The position numbers were made by a program, and so were the translations under genes. A stretch of 64,000 nt of DNA from Sulfobacillus sp. (GTDB lineage: Bacteria > Bacillota > Sulfobacillia > Sulfobacillales > Sulfobacillaceae): the NCBI GenBank assembly GCA_027343695.1, contig DAHWKJ010000083.1, positions 1 to 64,000 of the forward strand. The letters are read 5' to 3'. Positions 32,160 to 42,666 of this stretch are shown here, in pieces. How positions within the stretch are numbered: position 1 is the stretch's first letter; each line of letters begins with the position of its first letter. The notes beneath the pieces are model-generated. The model saw only the letters and a list, made by a program, of their open reading frames with translations. It searched no databases and was not told the origin of the DNA.

Positions 32160-32938
32160 CGTTCATCCTCCTCTCCATTGTCCGATGGCTGTAATGACTC
32201 CGGGCGAATGTCGATGCGCTCTAGGGTCAGACCGCAGGCCGGAGCCAGTTTTTTGATCCTATTGTAAGGAGTCGGACAGTCCAACGCTTGTTTTAACGCC
32301 CGCAACGATCCCGTTTTCGCCGCTTCCATCATTGCGGCCACCATTAACCGCACCATATGATATAAAAACCCGTTCGCACCCACCCGGTAAATCCATAAAC
32401 GGCCTTCTTGACTCATCTCCCATGAGCTAGTATACACATCTCGCTGTGTGGTTTTAGCGGATGAGCCCTCTGACCGAAATCCGGAAAAATCATGCATCCC
32501 TTCAAAGAGCTGGGCCGCCGCTTGTAAGTGATCCCACCCCAGAAATGCGTCCACCCGATGGACATAGCGTGCCCATCGGGCCGGCACCGGTCCCCGCCAA
32601 ATTTGATAGCGATAAAATTTTGATGCGACCACCCGACGCGGATCCCACCCCACCGGCACCCAGGCGACGTTTTGGACCCGAATCGACACCGGTAGACGCT
32701 GGTTTAAAACCCAGCTCAGGCGATCCAACGGAATGATGGATGAACCGGTCCACACTACAATTTGTTCATCGGCATGGACGCCACTGTCAGTACGGCTCGC
32801 GCCAATGATCCGCCCGGCACCTAGCAAAGCCCCCAAGTGAGATTCCAACGCCGATTGTATTGTAATGTACTGGCTCTGACTCTGGAACCCATGAAATTCG
32901 GTCCCGTCATAGGAAATTCTTAGCGCTACATGGGCCAT
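32138..32938 (-). CDS. truA: tRNA pseudouridine(38-40) synthase
   Basis: 266 residues. The catalytic Asp is D51 in ASRTDSGVHA; other landmarks are LRISYDGTEFHGFQ at the N-terminus and ARWARYVHRVDAF in the middle, with GFLYHMVRLMVAAM near the C-terminus. It modifies the anticodon arm of many tRNAs. The gene overlaps ecfT by 13 bp and proline dehydrogenase by 22 bp. In Bacillus-type genomes rplM-rpsI come next; here they do not. Confidence 0.95.
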   Translation of the reverse strand: MAHVALRISYDGTEFHGFQSQSQYITIQSALESHLGALLGAGRIIGASRTDSGVHADEQIVVWTGSSIIPLDRLSWVLNQRLPVSIRVQNVAWVPVGWDPRRVVASKFYRYQIWRGPVPARWARYVHRVDAFLGWDHLQAAAQLFEGMHDFSGFRSEGSSAKTTQRDVYTSSWEMSQEGRLWIYRVGANGFLYHMVRLMVAAMMEAAKTGSLRALKQALDCPTPYNRIKKLAPACGLTLERIDIRPESLQPSDNGEEDERCFGKWY

Positions 32939-33615
32939 CCATGCACCTCCAGTCCAATCACCAAAACCCAGCCGAGGACGACCATCGCATCACGCCAAGT
33001 GGCTTGAGACGTAGGCGGGAGATGAGAAGGACGCCAGCCACGACTCCAGAGTGCCTCCGCCACATCGTCACTGCGTAATAATCCTTCGACTAACACCGGC
33101 CGTAAAAAACTAAAAGGACGCCAACGCCGTGTGCTGGCCAACGCTTGGCGCATTCCTTGATCCTTGCGGATTCGTTGCACATCATCCACCACACGCGGTA
33201 AAAATCCCAGCCCCAGGAGCATCATCAACACCCCGTAACCCACGGCAGCGCGTCGACCTACCAGTTTTTTAAGACCATGCTCGAGCGCACTCAACATGCT
33301 TAATAGCGATCCGTGTCCATAAACTAAACCGATCCCCAGGATCATCAGGGAGAATCGTGCCGTCGTCATCAGTGCCCTGTCCCAATAGGGCACGCCCGGA
33401 TGATGATTGAAGGCTTGGAGGGCACCAAACACAACACCTCCTAAAAGAGCCCGCAGCAAGCCCCGCCAACTTCCAACCCAACTGAACACTCCCCCAATGA
33501 GGATTCCCCACCCGATAAGCCATGATGGCGACGCCAGATATAGGGCAACGACACCCACCACCAATGAGAGCATCCGGGTTAACGGATGAATGGCATCTCG
33601 GCTCGATTCTTGCAT
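32926..33615 (-). CDS. ecfT: ECF transporter transmembrane component
   Basis: 229 residues with about five hydrophobic helices and a cytoplasmic coupling region. DVAEALWSRGWRP corresponds to one of the Ala-Arg-Gly-type coupling motifs that dock on the two ATPases. It overlaps ecfA2 by 37 bp and truA by 13 bp. It forms the shared energising module for vitamin-specific S subunits, none of which lies in this window. Confidence 0.88.
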   Translation of the reverse strand: MQESSRDAIHPLTRMLSLVVGVVALYLASPSWLIGWGILIGGVFSWVGSWRGLLRALLGGVVFGALQAFNHHPGVPYWDRALMTTARFSLMILGIGLVYGHGSLLSMLSALEHGLKKLVGRRAAVGYGVLMMLLGLGFLPRVVDDVQRIRKDQGMRQALASTRRWRPFSFLRPVLVEGLLRSDDVAEALWSRGWRPSHLPPTSQATWRDAMVVLGWVLVIGLEVHGWPM

Positions 33616-34352
33616 AGCCGTATCACCTCGCTACGTGCCTGATCGCTATTGACCCATGCTGCTGGAGCCACCGGCGCCCCATTATCTAAGAGTCGCCGCC
33701 ACAACGCTTCGAGCGAGGACTCTGGAGGTGGGCCATGCCGATACCAGAGCTCTCCCATCGTCCCCCAGCTAAGCCCTCGATCACACCACCAGCCCCACTC
33801 CGCGTGAACCAAAAGCCATCTCCAGGAATGACTGGCGACCAAGACCGTCGCGGTATTCGCCCACTCGCCGAGCTTGGTCCCCAACAGCAATCGATGTTCG
33901 TGGTCTAGCCCTTCGAGAGGTTCATCCAAGAGATATACCTCGGGCGACAAGATCTCCATCGACGCCAACGCTAGCCGACGTTGCATTCCTCCGCTCAATT
34001 CAAAGGGTGCCGCCGTTCGGTAGTCCTCAAGATGCCAATCCACCAATAACTGCTCAGCCTTGGCGACCAGCACAGAACTCAGATTCTGTCTCCATGATTT
34101 ACGAAACGGCCAGACCATCTGATCCCACACCGTCGCCTCCGTTAATTGGAGCCGCGGATTTTGCATGACCAAGCCGATGCGAGGACCATGAGATTTATTA
34201 CCCCACGCAACCAGTTGACTCAAGAACTGGCTCTTGCCTGACCCGTTAGGGCCAGAAAGTCCCCAAACTCCTGGCCCTGGTATTGCCCAATTAGCAACCT
34301 GCCAGCCCGCATGGGGCACCGTCACCGTGCCGACTTGCCAGGCCATATCCAC
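33579..34352 (-). CDS. ecfA2: ECF transporter ATPase 2
   Basis: 257 residues from GTG 34352, with AGGTG five bases upstream. Walker A GPNGSGKS, Q-loop VMQNPRLQLTE, signature LSGGMQRRLALA, Walker B VYLLDEPLEGLD and SHSW as the H-loop are complete. The N-terminal region before Walker A is shorter and more divergent than in ecfA1. It pairs with ecfA1 as a heterodimer. It overlaps both neighbours (31 and 37 bp), indicating coupled translation. Confidence 0.88.
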   Translation of the reverse strand: MDMAWQVGTVTVPHAGWQVANWAIPGPGVWGLSGPNGSGKSQFLSQLVAWGNKSHGPRIGLVMQNPRLQLTEATVWDQMVWPFRKSWRQNLSSVLVAKAEQLLVDWHLEDYRTAAPFELSGGMQRRLALASMEILSPEVYLLDEPLEGLDHEHRLLLGTKLGEWANTATVLVASHSWRWLLVHAEWGWWCDRGLSWGTMGELWYRHGPPPESSLEALWRRLLDNGAPVAPAAWVNSDQARSEVIRLCKNRAEMPFIR

Positions 34353-35095
34353 TCACTCACCTCATCAATCGACTCCGGTCGATATCCGTCACCAAAGAGC
34401 CCTGTCAAAAACCTATCCCACTCGCGGTCTTTGTCCGTCGTCGGCAGGGAGTCTTTTACCCATACCCCGTGATCCAGCACCACGGTCCGATCCGCCACCG
34501 CCAGCCAGCGGGGGTTGTGCCCCAAAATCATCAACGTCGTCCCCGTATCCCGGAGATTTTGAATCCACGTCATGAGGCGTTGCATGGCAGGCCCGTCCAA
34601 CATGGTCTCCGGCTCGTCCAAAATAATCACCCGGGGATCTTGAGCCCACACCGCAGCAAGCGCCACCTGATGTTGCCAGCCCCCGGATAGGGTGTGAATC
34701 GTGTGGTTTCGTAGTGGTCCCAGGTGAAATCTATCGATGGCTCCGGCGGTTTGATGGACCACTTGCGCCAGCGTTGCTGAAAGCCAGCGGGGGCCAAGAC
34801 TCACATCCTCAGACACCGTGGTCCCAACCATTTGTGTGAGGGGATTTTGTTGTACCCACCCGATGTACCCCGGTGGCCATTCCGTTATATCTAGGCCTTC
34901 CCCATTGGTCACGTGGCCCGCTGTCGGATGGATCACCCCGCTCAGCATCCGGGCTAGAGTCGTCTTGCCCGAGCCATTGGGTCCTGTAACAAAAACGCAC
35001 TCGCCCTCCTGAATCGTGAGATCCAGGGGGCCGAGTGCGGGTTGCAATTGGGACGGATAGGAGACAACCACCCGCTCCAATATAATTGCCGCCAT
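34322..35095 (-). CDS. ecfA1: ECF transporter ATPase 1
   Basis: 257 residues. Walker A GPNGSGKTT, Q-loop QQNPLTQMVG, signature LSGGWQHQVALA, Walker B VIILDEPETMLD and the H-loop LGHN are intact. The gene starts directly after the rplQ stop (TAAATG) without its own ribosome site, so it is translated by coupling. The order rplQ-ecfA1-ecfA2-ecfT-truA is the conserved Firmicute arrangement. Confidence 0.9.
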   Translation of the reverse strand: MAAIILERVVVSYPSQLQPALGPLDLTIQEGECVFVTGPNGSGKTTLARMLSGVIHPTAGHVTNGEGLDITEWPPGYIGWVQQNPLTQMVGTTVSEDVSLGPRWLSATLAQVVHQTAGAIDRFHLGPLRNHTIHTLSGGWQHQVALAAVWAQDPRVIILDEPETMLDGPAMQRLMTWIQNLRDTGTTLMILGHNPRWLAVADRTVVLDHGVWVKDSLPTTDKDREWDRFLTGLFGDGYRPESIDEVSEWIWPGKSAR

Positions 35096-35440
35096 TTATA
35101 CCAGTTCAAGGATGGCCATCGGTGCGGAATCCCCGCGACGATAACCGGTACGCATAATCCGCGTATAGCCACCTTGACGCTCGGTGTACCGCGGTGCGAT
35201 AGTCGTAAACAATTTGGTGACCACGTCCTCGTCCCAAATATACGCAAGCGCTTGACGGCGTGACGAAAGGTCGCCGCGCTTACCGAGGGTAATCATGTGC
35301 TCCACTACGCGATTAACTTCCTTGGCCCGGGTCACCGTGGTTTCAATACGTTCCTCCCGCAACGTTGAGGTCACGAGATTACGCAACATGGACCGACGAT
35401 GCCCGCCGAGCCGTCCAAGCGAGCGATGCATTCCTGGCAT
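35096..35440 (-). CDS. rplQ: 50S ribosomal protein L17
   Basis: 114 residues: [22 protein letters not shown] at the N-terminus is the L17 signature, and [23 protein letters not shown] is the standard C-terminus. It follows rpoA by 40 bp, as in the alpha operon. Confidence 0.97.
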   Translation of the reverse strand: MPGMHRSLGRLGGHRRSMLRNLVTSTLREERIETTVTRAKEVNRVVEHMITLGKRGDLSSRRQALAYIWDEDVVTKLFTTIAPRYTERQGGYTRIMRTGYRRGDSAPMAILELV

Positions 35441-35480
35441 GTTTCTCTACACTCCCTTACTACCCGCTAACTCCAGACAC

Positions 35481-36428
35481 CTACTCTTCGGAAGGCCGAA
35501 GTCCGAGTCCTAAAGTTACGAGTTTTTCTTTAACTTCTTCTAGCGATTTTTTTCCTAAGTTGCGAACCTTCATCATGTCATCGTCGCTCTTGGCCGTGAG
35601 TTCACCCACGGTATTAATACCCGCCCGCTTTAAGCAGTTGAACGAGCGCACCGAGAGGTCAAGCTCTTCAATGGGCATCTCTAACAGTCTGTCGCGTTTG
35701 TCCTCATCGCGTTCCACTCCGATTTGAACGCCCTCCACTCCATCGGTCAGTTCGACAAAGAGTCGAAGATGATCCGATAAAATCTTGGCGCCCATGGACA
35801 CCGCTTCTTCCGGGGTAAAAGACCCATCGGTCCACACCTCGAGTGTCAAACGATCGTAGTCCGTGATGTGCCCGACCCGAGTGTCCTCGACGCGCCAATT
35901 CACTTTTTGCACAGGACTAAAGATCGAGTCCACCGGAATCACGCCGATCGCCTGATCGGGATGCTTATTCTTGTCGGCTGGAACATAACCACGGCCCTTG
36001 GCCACAGTAATTTCCATGGAGAGCCGACCACCCTCATCCACCTGCGCAATATGGTGCGACGGATCTAGAATGTCAACATCCGCATCCGCGATGATATCCG
36101 CCGCGGTGACTTCGGCAGGCCCTTCTTTGTCAATCCGAATCGTGTGGGGTTCATCTTCCCACAACTTCAATGCCAACCGCTTCAGGTTCAAGATGATGTC
36201 GGCGGTATCTTCGACAACGCCGGGGATAACCGAAAATTCGTGGAGGACCCCGTCAATTCGTACCGATGTCACCGCCGTCCCCGGCAAAGATGACAACAGT
36301 ATGCGGCGCAAAGAGTTTCCCAGGGTAATGCCATAGCCACGATCTAACGGCTCTACCACAAACTGCCCGTAGTTCGGTTCCTTCACATCATCCACTCGAC
36401 GAATTTCCGGTTTCTCAATTTCGGTCAT
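35481..36428 (-). CDS. rpoA: RNA polymerase alpha subunit
   Basis: 315 residues. The N-terminal dimerisation domain contains [20 protein letters not shown]; a linker near residue 230 leads to the C-terminal domain with [22 protein letters not shown] and [14 protein letters not shown], which contacts UP elements and activators. Length and both domains are normal. It lies between rpsD and rplQ. Confidence 0.98.
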   Translation of the reverse strand: MTEIEKPEIRRVDDVKEPNYGQFVVEPLDRGYGITLGNSLRRILLSSLPGTAVTSVRIDGVLHEFSVIPGVVEDTADIILNLKRLALKLWEDEPHTIRIDKEGPAEVTAADIIADADVDILDPSHHIAQVDEGGRLSMEITVAKGRGYVPADKNKHPDQAIGVIPVDSIFSPVQKVNWRVEDTRVGHITDYDRLTLEVWTDGSFTPEEAVSMGAKILSDHLRLFVELTDGVEGVQIGVERDEDKRDRLLEMPIEELDLSVRSFNCLKRAGINTVGELTAKSDDDMMKVRNLGKKSLEEVKEKLVTLGLGLRPSEE

Positions 36429-36480
36429 TCACAGGGCCTGCAATGCAGGCCTTCGCCCCCTTTCACATCCTAACCCGAGC

Positions 36481-37107
36481 CTAAACGCGCGAGTACCACT
36501 CGACGATTAGCTGCTCTTGGACCGGTGCATCAATCTCTTCCCGATTTGGCATTCTTACCACAGTGCCGCGCAATGCTTCCGCGTCCACCTCAAGCCATGC
36601 CGGAATTCCACGCGAAGTGCTTTGAGCCATTTCTTTGAAGCGGGTCTTTTGCCGGCTTGCTTCCCGGACCTCGACGACATCGCCTGTTTTAACCGAATAC
36701 GAAGGAATATCCACTCGTCGACCATTCACTTGGAAGTGACCATGTCGTACCAATTGGCGTGCTTCCGGCCGCGAAGAGGCTAGTCCCATACGATACACGA
36801 CGTTATCTAAACGTCGCTCCAATGATTCAAGCAAAGCCTGTCCAGTGACGCCTGTTTGCTTCGAGGCCTTTCCGAAATACCGTGCAAATTGACCCTCCAT
36901 AATACCGTAGGTTCGGCGGGCTTTTTGCTTTTCCCGCAACTGCACTCCGTATTCAGAAAGTTTACGACGCCCCTGGCCATGTTGCCCTGGCGGATATGCC
37001 CGCCGCGAAACCGGACACTTGTCCGTAAAGCACTTTTCTCCCTTTAGATATAATTTAACGCCCTCGCGCCGGCACAACCGGCAAACGGGTCCTGTGTATC
37101 GAGCCAT
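36481..37107 (-). CDS. rpsD: 30S ribosomal protein S4
   Basis: 208 residues of the zinc-binding (C+) type: [18 protein letters not shown] and a fourth Cys soon after. The S4 RNA-binding domain is [22 protein letters not shown] with the following [11 protein letters not shown]. Primary assembly protein; in Bacillus it also represses its own operon. The position between rpsK and rpoA is canonical. Confidence 0.98.
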   Translation of the reverse strand: MARYTGPVCRLCRREGVKLYLKGEKCFTDKCPVSRRAYPPGQHGQGRRKLSEYGVQLREKQKARRTYGIMEGQFARYFGKASKQTGVTGQALLESLERRLDNVVYRMGLASSRPEARQLVRHGHFQVNGRRVDIPSYSVKTGDVVEVREASRQKTRFKEMAQSTSRGIPAWLEVDAEALRGTVVRMPNREEIDAPVQEQLIVEWYSRV

Positions 37108-37131
37108 GTGTGCGCCTCCTTCCTTTCTGGG

Positions 37132-37524
37132 TTAAACTCGTCGCCGCTTAGGTGGACGACAACCATTGTGTGGAATCGGGGTGACATCTTTAATCAAGCT
37201 CACCTCGAGGCCCGCGGCTTGTAGTGATCGAATCGCTGCTTCACGACCCGAGCCCGGTCCCTTAACCAAAACTTCTACCTCTTTAACCCCGTACTCCATC
37301 GCCCCTTTGGCGGCAGTTTCGGCGGCCATTTGCGCTGCAAACGGTGTACTCTTGCGTGATCCTTTGAATCCAGACTGCCCTGATGATGCCCACGATAAGG
37401 TGTTGCCTTGCGGATCGGTAATCGTCACGATCGTGTTATTAAATGTGGAACGAATATGCGCCGTGCCATGGTCTACATGACGACGATCCCGACGCTTGGT
37501 GCGTGTGACGCGACGTGGTGGCAT
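37132..37524 (-). CDS. rpsK: 30S ribosomal protein S11
   Basis: 130 residues. Landmarks are [56 protein letters not shown] and the basic end [13 protein letters not shown]. It forms part of the mRNA exit (platform) region. Confidence 0.98.
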   Translation of the reverse strand: MPPRRVTRTKRRDRRHVDHGTAHIRSTFNNTIVTITDPQGNTLSWASSGQSGFKGSRKSTPFAAQMAAETAAKGAMEYGVKEVEVLVKGPGSGREAAIRSLQAAGLEVSLIKDVTPIPHNGCRPPKRRRV

Positions 37525-37547
37525 ACTGCGTGAATCCCTCCCCTATC

Positions 37548-37919
37548 TTATTTTTTCCGTCGGTTGCCGACGGTGCGGGCCGGACCTTTACGGGTTCGAG
37601 CGTTGGTCTTGGTGCGTTGACCCCGGACGGGCATTCCACGGCGATGCCGTAGGCCTCGGTAACTGCCGATATCGATGAGCCGCTTGATGTTCATCTGCAC
37701 CTCTCGATGCAAATCTCCCTCCACGCGGTAATCACGGTCAACAATTTCACGGATCCGAATCACTTCTTCTTCCGTCAAATCGCGCACCCGGGTATCGGGA
37801 TCGACTTTGGCGTCCACCAAAATCTTTTGGGAGGTCGGCCACCCGATCCCAAAGATATACGGCAGTGCCGCTTCAATCCGTTTGTCACGCGGTAAATCAA
37901 TTCCTGAAATTCGAGCCAT
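37548..37919 (-). CDS. rpsM: 30S ribosomal protein S13
   Basis: 123 residues from ATG 37919; the ORF-track TTG at 37922 is one codon too early for the AGGAGG spacing. [20 protein letters not shown] is the standard start, and [22 protein letters not shown] is the conserved basic tail contacting tRNA and the subunit interface. Confidence 0.98.
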   Translation of the reverse strand: MARISGIDLPRDKRIEAALPYIFGIGWPTSQKILVDAKVDPDTRVRDLTEEEVIRIREIVDRDYRVEGDLHREVQMNIKRLIDIGSYRGLRHRRGMPVRGQRTKTNARTRKGPARTVGNRRKK

Positions 37920-37937
37920 CAACTTGCCTCCTGTCTC

Positions 37938-38051
37938 TTAACCTTGTGCTTGTTTGTGCTTGGGATTCTCGCATATGACCATCACGCGCCCATGTCGTTT
38001 GATCACCTTGCACTTTTCGCATATCGGCTTGACCGACGCACGAACCTTCAT
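37938..38051 (-). CDS. rpmJ: 50S ribosomal protein L36
   Basis: Not in the ORF track. 37 residues: [20 protein letters not shown] then [17 protein letters not shown]. The Cys-Cys-Cys-His zinc ribbon (C11, C14, C27, H32) makes it the C+ form. A good AAGGAGGGG lies upstream. The position infA-rpmJ-rpsM is canonical. Confidence 0.97.
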   Translation of the reverse strand: MKVRASVKPICEKCKVIKRHGRVMVICENPKHKQAQG

Positions 38052-38091
38052 GATTACCCCTCCTTAACTTCTGAGCTCACGCTGGGCACTG

Positions 38092-38310
38092 TTATTTATA
38101 TCGATACGTGATGCGGCCACGTGTGAGGTCATAGGGCGACAGTTGCACCGTAACCCGATCACCCGGTAAGATCTTGATAAAGTGCATCCGGATCTTCCCT
38201 GACACATGGGCCAGCACCTTATGCCCATTGGGCAGCTCCACCCGGAACATGGCATTCGGCAACGGCTCCACGACGGTACCTTCCACTTCTATCGCATCCT
38301 CTTTGGCCAT
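38092..38310 (-). CDS. infA: translation initiation factor IF-1
   Basis: 72 residues, one OB fold: [21 protein letters not shown] and [20 protein letters not shown] are diagnostic. It blocks the A site during initiation. AAGGGAGGGAA precedes the ATG. A 106-bp gap separates it from map upstream; I see no clear promoter in it. Confidence 0.98.
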   Translation of the reverse strand: MAKEDAIEVEGTVVEPLPNAMFRVELPNGHKVLAHVSGKIRMHFIKILPGDRVTVQLSPYDLTRGRITYRYK

Positions 38311-38416
38311 CCAGTTCCCTCCCTTCCTTGAGATAGTACCGAAAAAAACCTCTAAAGCCTATAATTCCCAAATCACCAGTAACCTAGCCGACACTATCCG
38401 ATCCATTTTAACGGAT

Positions 38417-39172
38417 TTATGCGTAAATTGCAGTTAAAATTTCTGGACCAGTTTCATCCAAAAAAATCGTATGCTCGAAATGCGCCGACAGACTCCCATC
38501 CCGAGTCACCACGGTCCACCCATCATCCAGGACGTCTACGTCGTGCGACCCCATGTTAACCATGGGTTCAATGGCCAGGGCCAACCCGCTTTTCAACAAG
38601 AGCCCCCGACCTGGCGTGCCATAGTTCGGAACTTGGGGCTCTTCGTGCATTTGTCGACCGATGCCATGCCCTACAAAATCCCGCACCACGGAAAATCCGT
38701 GTTGTTCTACGTGCTCTTGGACTGCATGGGAGATATCGCCCAGATGCCCGCCCGGTACCGCCATCGCAATCCCCTTGTACAACGACTCTTCGGTGACCGT
38801 CAGAAGCCGCAAAGCCTCTTCGTCCGGCGCCTCTTCCAAAAAAAACGAGAGTGCCGCATCCCCTACAAAGCCTTGTACGGTCGCCCCTAAGTCCAGGCTC
38901 ACCAAATCTTGGGAGCGGAGCCGCCGGGACCCAGGAATTCCATGCACCACCTCATGATTCACAGACACGCACACGCTGGCTGGATAACCCCGATATCCCT
39001 TGAACACTGGAATCGCCCCGCGGTTGCGAATCTCCCGATCCGCCACCACATCCATCTCCTGAGTACTCATGCCCGGTCGGCATGTGGCTTTTAATACCTG
39101 CAGCACTTCAGCCACCACACGACCCGCCATACGCATTTTTTCACGGTCTTTGGCGCTTTTCAGCTCAATCAT
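38417..39172 (-). CDS. map: methionine aminopeptidase type I
   Basis: 251 residues. Removes the N-terminal Met from nascent proteins. The five metal ligands lie in the usual blocks: LDLGATVQGFVGDAA (two Asp), FVGHGIGRQMHEEPQ (His), and the later Glu residues in ALAIEPMVN and near the C-terminal HFEHTIFLDETG. The start overlaps adk by eight bases. Confidence 0.97.
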   Translation of the reverse strand: MIELKSAKDREKMRMAGRVVAEVLQVLKATCRPGMSTQEMDVVADREIRNRGAIPVFKGYRGYPASVCVSVNHEVVHGIPGSRRLRSQDLVSLDLGATVQGFVGDAALSFFLEEAPDEEALRLLTVTEESLYKGIAMAVPGGHLGDISHAVQEHVEQHGFSVVRDFVGHGIGRQMHEEPQVPNYGTPGRGLLLKSGLALAIEPMVNMGSHDVDVLDDGWTVVTRDGSLSAHFEHTIFLDETGPEILTAIYA

Positions 39173-39827
39173 GGGATCCTCCTTTGACGGCTTGGATGGT
39201 GGCGGCGGTCACCGACACCGGGTCTTGATTCCCGTCGACCGTCGCTAGTAGCCCAGCCTGACGATAAAACGAAACCAGCGGCTCCGTTTCTTCATGGTAA
39301 ACCGCAAGCCTCACTTTCACCGTCTCCAACTGATCGTCATCCCGCTGAATCAGAGACCCGCCACAAAGGTCACAGATGCCCTCGACGTGGGGCGGATGGT
39401 ACTGCACGTGATAGTTCGCCTTACAGACACTACAGGTGCGTCGTCCCACCAGCCTTTGCACTAGAGCATCGGTCGGTACCTCGATCAAAACCACCCGATC
39501 GAGCCGTTCATGGCGGGCCGCTAACAGTGCATCCAATGCCAGACCTTGGGGCACCGTACGCGGAAACCCATCGAGGACAAAGCCTTGACTCTCTAACACA
39601 TCGGGTTGCGCAATCCTATCTTTCAGCATGGCTTCCGTGATGTTATCGGGTACCAGCCGGCCGCTCTGCATGTATTCTTTGGCCGACTGACCCAATTCGG
39701 TATTGTGTGCCAAGTGATATCGAAAGAGGTCTCCAGTCGATATATGCACAATCTGCCAATGTTGAGACAATTGGTTGGCCTGGGTCCCCTTGCCCGCGCC
39801 CGGTGGTCCCAAAAGCACCAGTCTCAT
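39165..39827 (-). CDS. adk: adenylate kinase
   Basis: 220 residues. P-loop LGPPGAGKGTQA at the N-terminus, DGFPRTVPQ near residue 85, and a LID domain carrying a Cys4 zinc site (CSVC...CDLC), the Gram-positive form. It interconverts ATP + AMP and 2 ADP. The start overlaps the secY stop (TGATG). Confidence 0.98.
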   Translation of the reverse strand: MRLVLLGPPGAGKGTQANQLSQHWQIVHISTGDLFRYHLAHNTELGQSAKEYMQSGRLVPDNITEAMLKDRIAQPDVLESQGFVLDGFPRTVPQGLALDALLAARHERLDRVVLIEVPTDALVQRLVGRRTCSVCKANYHVQYHPPHVEGICDLCGGSLIQRDDDQLETVKVRLAVYHEETEPLVSFYRQAGLLATVDGNQDPVSVTAATIQAVKGGSHD

Positions 39828-41116
39828 CAGCGGCCGCCGCCCTTCATAAATCCTTGATAATTCCGCATCAACATCTGCGCCTGCATCTGCTTCAAGGTAT
39901 CGAGCGCGACGCCCACAATAATCAACAACGAAGTCCCGCCGAAGTAAAGGTTTACGCCCATTCCCATGGTGACAAAGCTTGGGAGCACCGAAACAATGCC
40001 TAAGAACAACGCCCCAATCAAGGTCAGGCGTCCGCTCACCCGAGCCAGATATTCGGCTGTAGGTTTGCCTGGCCGAATTCCCGGGATGTACCCTCCACCA
40101 TTCTTGAGGTTGTCGGCCACATCGTCGACCTTAAACACCACGTCGGTATAAAAGAACGTAAAGACCACCACCAAAATAAACTCCACCGCAATATATAAAG
40201 GGGAGGTAAAACCAAAATAGTGTTGCATCCAGGTGACCCATCCGCCCTTAAAAAACTGCGCCAAGGTATACGGTAAGATCAACAACGAAATCGCAAAAAT
40301 TACTGGAATTACGCCGGCTTGGTTAACCCGAATCGGCAAATGGGTCGACTGCCCCTGGTACATCCGGCGGCCAACAACTCGCTTGGGGTACTGTACGGGA
40401 ATCTTGCGCTGTCCTTCGTTGACGTAGACCACCGCCGCAATGATAATCACGGCAACAATCAAGAAGATGATCATCTTGGGCCATGACAACACGCCCGCCG
40501 TAATATACTTGAACAAGGTTTCAATCCCAAACGGTAATCGCGAGATAATACCGAAGAGTACCAGCAAGGAAATCCCGTTACCAATCCCCTTGTCAGTAAT
40601 TTCTTCCCCCACAAACATCAACAACATGGACCCGGTCAGCAGCAGTAGGGCCGTAAGCAGCATGGTCCCAATATCATGGTGCACATAGGCAAACACACCA
40701 TTGGATGAATAGTTGTAAAGGTAGTAGGCGATCCCCAGTGACTGAAGCGAGCCTAGGCCGAGTGACAACCACCGCGTCACCTTGGAGATCTTTTTCTGGC
40801 CTTCTTCGCCTTCTTTAGACCATTCCTCCACCGAGGGAATGACCACCGTCATTAACTGCATAATAATACTGGCGTTAATGTAGGGGATGATGGACAGAGC
40901 AAACACCGACAATGTCGCCGTCGCCCCGCCCGAAAACAAGTTAAGAAGGGCAAAAATGGTGGCACCTTTGGTAAAGAGACTTTGAATAACCGCCGCATGG
41001 ATGCCCGGAATGGGAATGTGGGCCCCCACCCGAAACACCACCAGCATCAGGAAGGTGAACAGGATGCGCTTGTTGAGATTTGAGCCACGGAAGGCGCCCA
41101 TCGCATTTTGCGCCAC
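39827..41116 (-). CDS. secY: preprotein translocase subunit SecY
   Basis: 429 residues with ten transmembrane helices, beginning with the cytoplasmic NLNKRILFTFLMLVVFRVGAHIPIPG and the plug region. The loop before helix 6 (PVQYPKRVVGRRMYQGQSTHLPIRVNQAG) is the ribosome/SecA-contacting loop. It forms the protein-conducting channel with SecE and SecG, which are not in the window. It follows rplO with one base between. Confidence 0.98.
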   Translation of the reverse strand: MAQNAMGAFRGSNLNKRILFTFLMLVVFRVGAHIPIPGIHAAVIQSLFTKGATIFALLNLFSGGATATLSVFALSIIPYINASIIMQLMTVVIPSVEEWSKEGEEGQKKISKVTRWLSLGLGSLQSLGIAYYLYNYSSNGVFAYVHHDIGTMLLTALLLLTGSMLLMFVGEEITDKGIGNGISLLVLFGIISRLPFGIETLFKYITAGVLSWPKMIIFLIVAVIIIAAVVYVNEGQRKIPVQYPKRVVGRRMYQGQSTHLPIRVNQAGVIPVIFAISLLILPYTLAQFFKGGWVTWMQHYFGFTSPLYIAVEFILVVVFTFFYTDVVFKVDDVADNLKNGGGYIPGIRPGKPTAEYLARVSGRLTLIGALFLGIVSVLPSFVTMGMGVNLYFGGTSLLIIVGVALDTLKQMQAQMLMRNYQGFMKGGGR

Positions 41117-41117
41117 C

Positions 41118-41555
41118 CTATATCACCTCAGCGCGTCCTGATAACGCTTCAATTTTTTCTTTGGCAGATTTGGAGTACGCATTAACCTGGACCACTAGGG
41201 GCCGGTCCAACTCACCCTCTCCCAACACTTTAACCGGCAAGTTCCGTCGCACCAAGCGACGCTCTTTTAAAAGCTCAATGGTCACCGTTGTGTTCGGCTC
41301 AAATATGGCCAGCGACCCTAAATTCACGACTTCATACTCCACTCGAAATGGATTCACAAAACCGCGCTTGGGCAGACGGCGTTGCAACGGCATCTGACCA
41401 CCCTCAAAACCCGGACGAATCGAGCCGCCCGACCGGGCCTTTTGACCTTTGTGCCCCCGGCCAGCCGTTTTGCCTAAGCCAGAGCCAAGTCCACGGCCGC
41501 GCCGTGTCTTGGTTTTACGGGACCCGGGATTGGATGCTAAATCATGTAATCTCAT
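41118..41555 (-). CDS. rplO: 50S ribosomal protein L15
   Basis: 145 residues: [23 protein letters not shown] and [18 protein letters not shown] are the signature. It overlaps rpmD by four bases (ATGA-type coupling). Confidence 0.98.
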   Translation of the reverse strand: MRLHDLASNPGSRKTKTRRGRGLGSGLGKTAGRGHKGQKARSGGSIRPGFEGGQMPLQRRLPKRGFVNPFRVEYEVVNLGSLAIFEPNTTVTIELLKERRLVRRNLPVKVLGEGELDRPLVVQVNAYSKSAKEKIEALSGRAEVI

Positions 41556-41752
41556 CGCGCCGCTGCTCCTTCCGTCGAATCTTCCACCTTCACTAAATGC
41601 CGCACCTTATGCAACATTCCGCGAATCGATTCGTTGTCTTCGTGCTCCACCGTTCGCCACATCTTAGTGAGCCCCAGGCGCTTGACGGTATCTCTTTGAT
41701 CGTGGGCATAACCAATGGGGCTTTTAACCAGCGTGACCTTGATTTTAGCCAT
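41552..41752 (-). CDS. rpmD: 50S ribosomal protein L30
   Basis: 66 residues: [26 protein letters not shown] is typical of short bacterial L30. Overlaps rpsE upstream by eight bases. Confidence 0.97.
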   Translation of the reverse strand: MAKIKVTLVKSPIGYAHDQRDTVKRLGLTKMWRTVEHEDNESIRGMLHKVRHLVKVEDSTEGAAAR

Positions 41753-42275
41753 GGTGAGCGCCCCCCAAAACCTGTTGAATCGTCAGCCCACGCAAACGGG
41801 CACGATGCTCGGCACTGTGCAACTGCTTAAGCCCGTTCATGGTTGCCGCGACCACGTTATTAGGGTTAGCGGTACCAATCGACTTGGTCAAGACATCCTT
41901 AATGCCCGCCGCTTCCAATACGGCACGCACCGGGCCCCCTGCAATCACCCCAGTACCAGGCGAGGCGGGTTTTAGGAGCACGCGTCCGGCACCAAATTCA
42001 CCGATTACCTGGTGGGGAATCGTCGATCCCAGCCGTGATATCCGGACCATGTGCTTTTTGGCATCTTCCATTCCCTTACGGATCGCTTCGGGAATTTCCG
42101 CGGCCTTGCCAAGTCCTACTCCAACACGCCCGTTTTCGTCGCCCACGACTACCAGTGCGCTAAAACTGAACCGACGTCCACCCTTAACCACCTTTGCTAC
42201 GCGGTTAATGGCCACGACTTTTTCTTTAAACTCACTTGCTCCGCGATCTTGTCCTTGAAATTGTGGCCGTGCCAT
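41745..42275 (-). CDS. rpsE: 30S ribosomal protein S5
   Basis: 176 residues. Double-stranded RNA-binding-type N-terminal domain with [24 protein letters not shown], then [27 protein letters not shown] and [18 protein letters not shown]. It contributes to decoding accuracy. Confidence 0.98.
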   Translation of the reverse strand: MARPQFQGQDRGASEFKEKVVAINRVAKVVKGGRRFSFSALVVVGDENGRVGVGLGKAAEIPEAIRKGMEDAKKHMVRISRLGSTIPHQVIGEFGAGRVLLKPASPGTGVIAGGPVRAVLEAAGIKDVLTKSIGTANPNNVVAATMNGLKQLHSAEHRARLRGLTIQQVLGGAHHG

Positions 42276-42290
42276 GTCGTTCCTCCTGAC

Positions 42291-42656
42291 TTAAAATTCG
42301 AGTCCCGCTTCACGAGCTCCGTCGGCCAAGGCTTGGACCCTGCCGTGATACTGGTACCCTCCACGGTCAAAGACCACTTTGGTGACCCCCACACTCTTGG
42401 CCCGTTCCGCCACCAGTTTCCCTACGGTCCTGGCCTTGGCAACCGTAAGCCGTCCCGGTTCACCTTTAATTACGGGTTCTAATGTTGAGGCTGCAGCGAG
42501 CGTGCGGCCTGTGCTATCGTCAATAACCTGAGCATAAATGTTCAAATTTGACCGATAGACATTAAGGCGCGGCCGTTCCGTGGTTCCCTGAACCCTGCCT
42601 CGAATCCTGAGATGCCGATGCTTACGAGCCGCGTTCCTGTCAAATCGCTTATACAC
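42291..42656 (-). CDS. rplR: 50S ribosomal protein L18
   Basis: 121 residues: [27 protein letters not shown] and the C-terminal [28 protein letters not shown] are standard. Binds 5S rRNA. Confidence 0.98.
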   Translation of the reverse strand: MYKRFDRNAARKHRHLRIRGRVQGTTERPRLNVYRSNLNIYAQVIDDSTGRTLAAASTLEPVIKGEPGRLTVAKARTVGKLVAERAKSVGVTKVVFDRGGYQYHGRVQALADGAREAGLEF

Positions 42657-42666
42657 TAGCTATCCC

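Noticed and set aside
33579-34352. EcfA2 as a degenerate ATPase
   Set aside because: Although its N-terminus is short and divergent, Walker A, signature, Walker B and His-loop are all intact.
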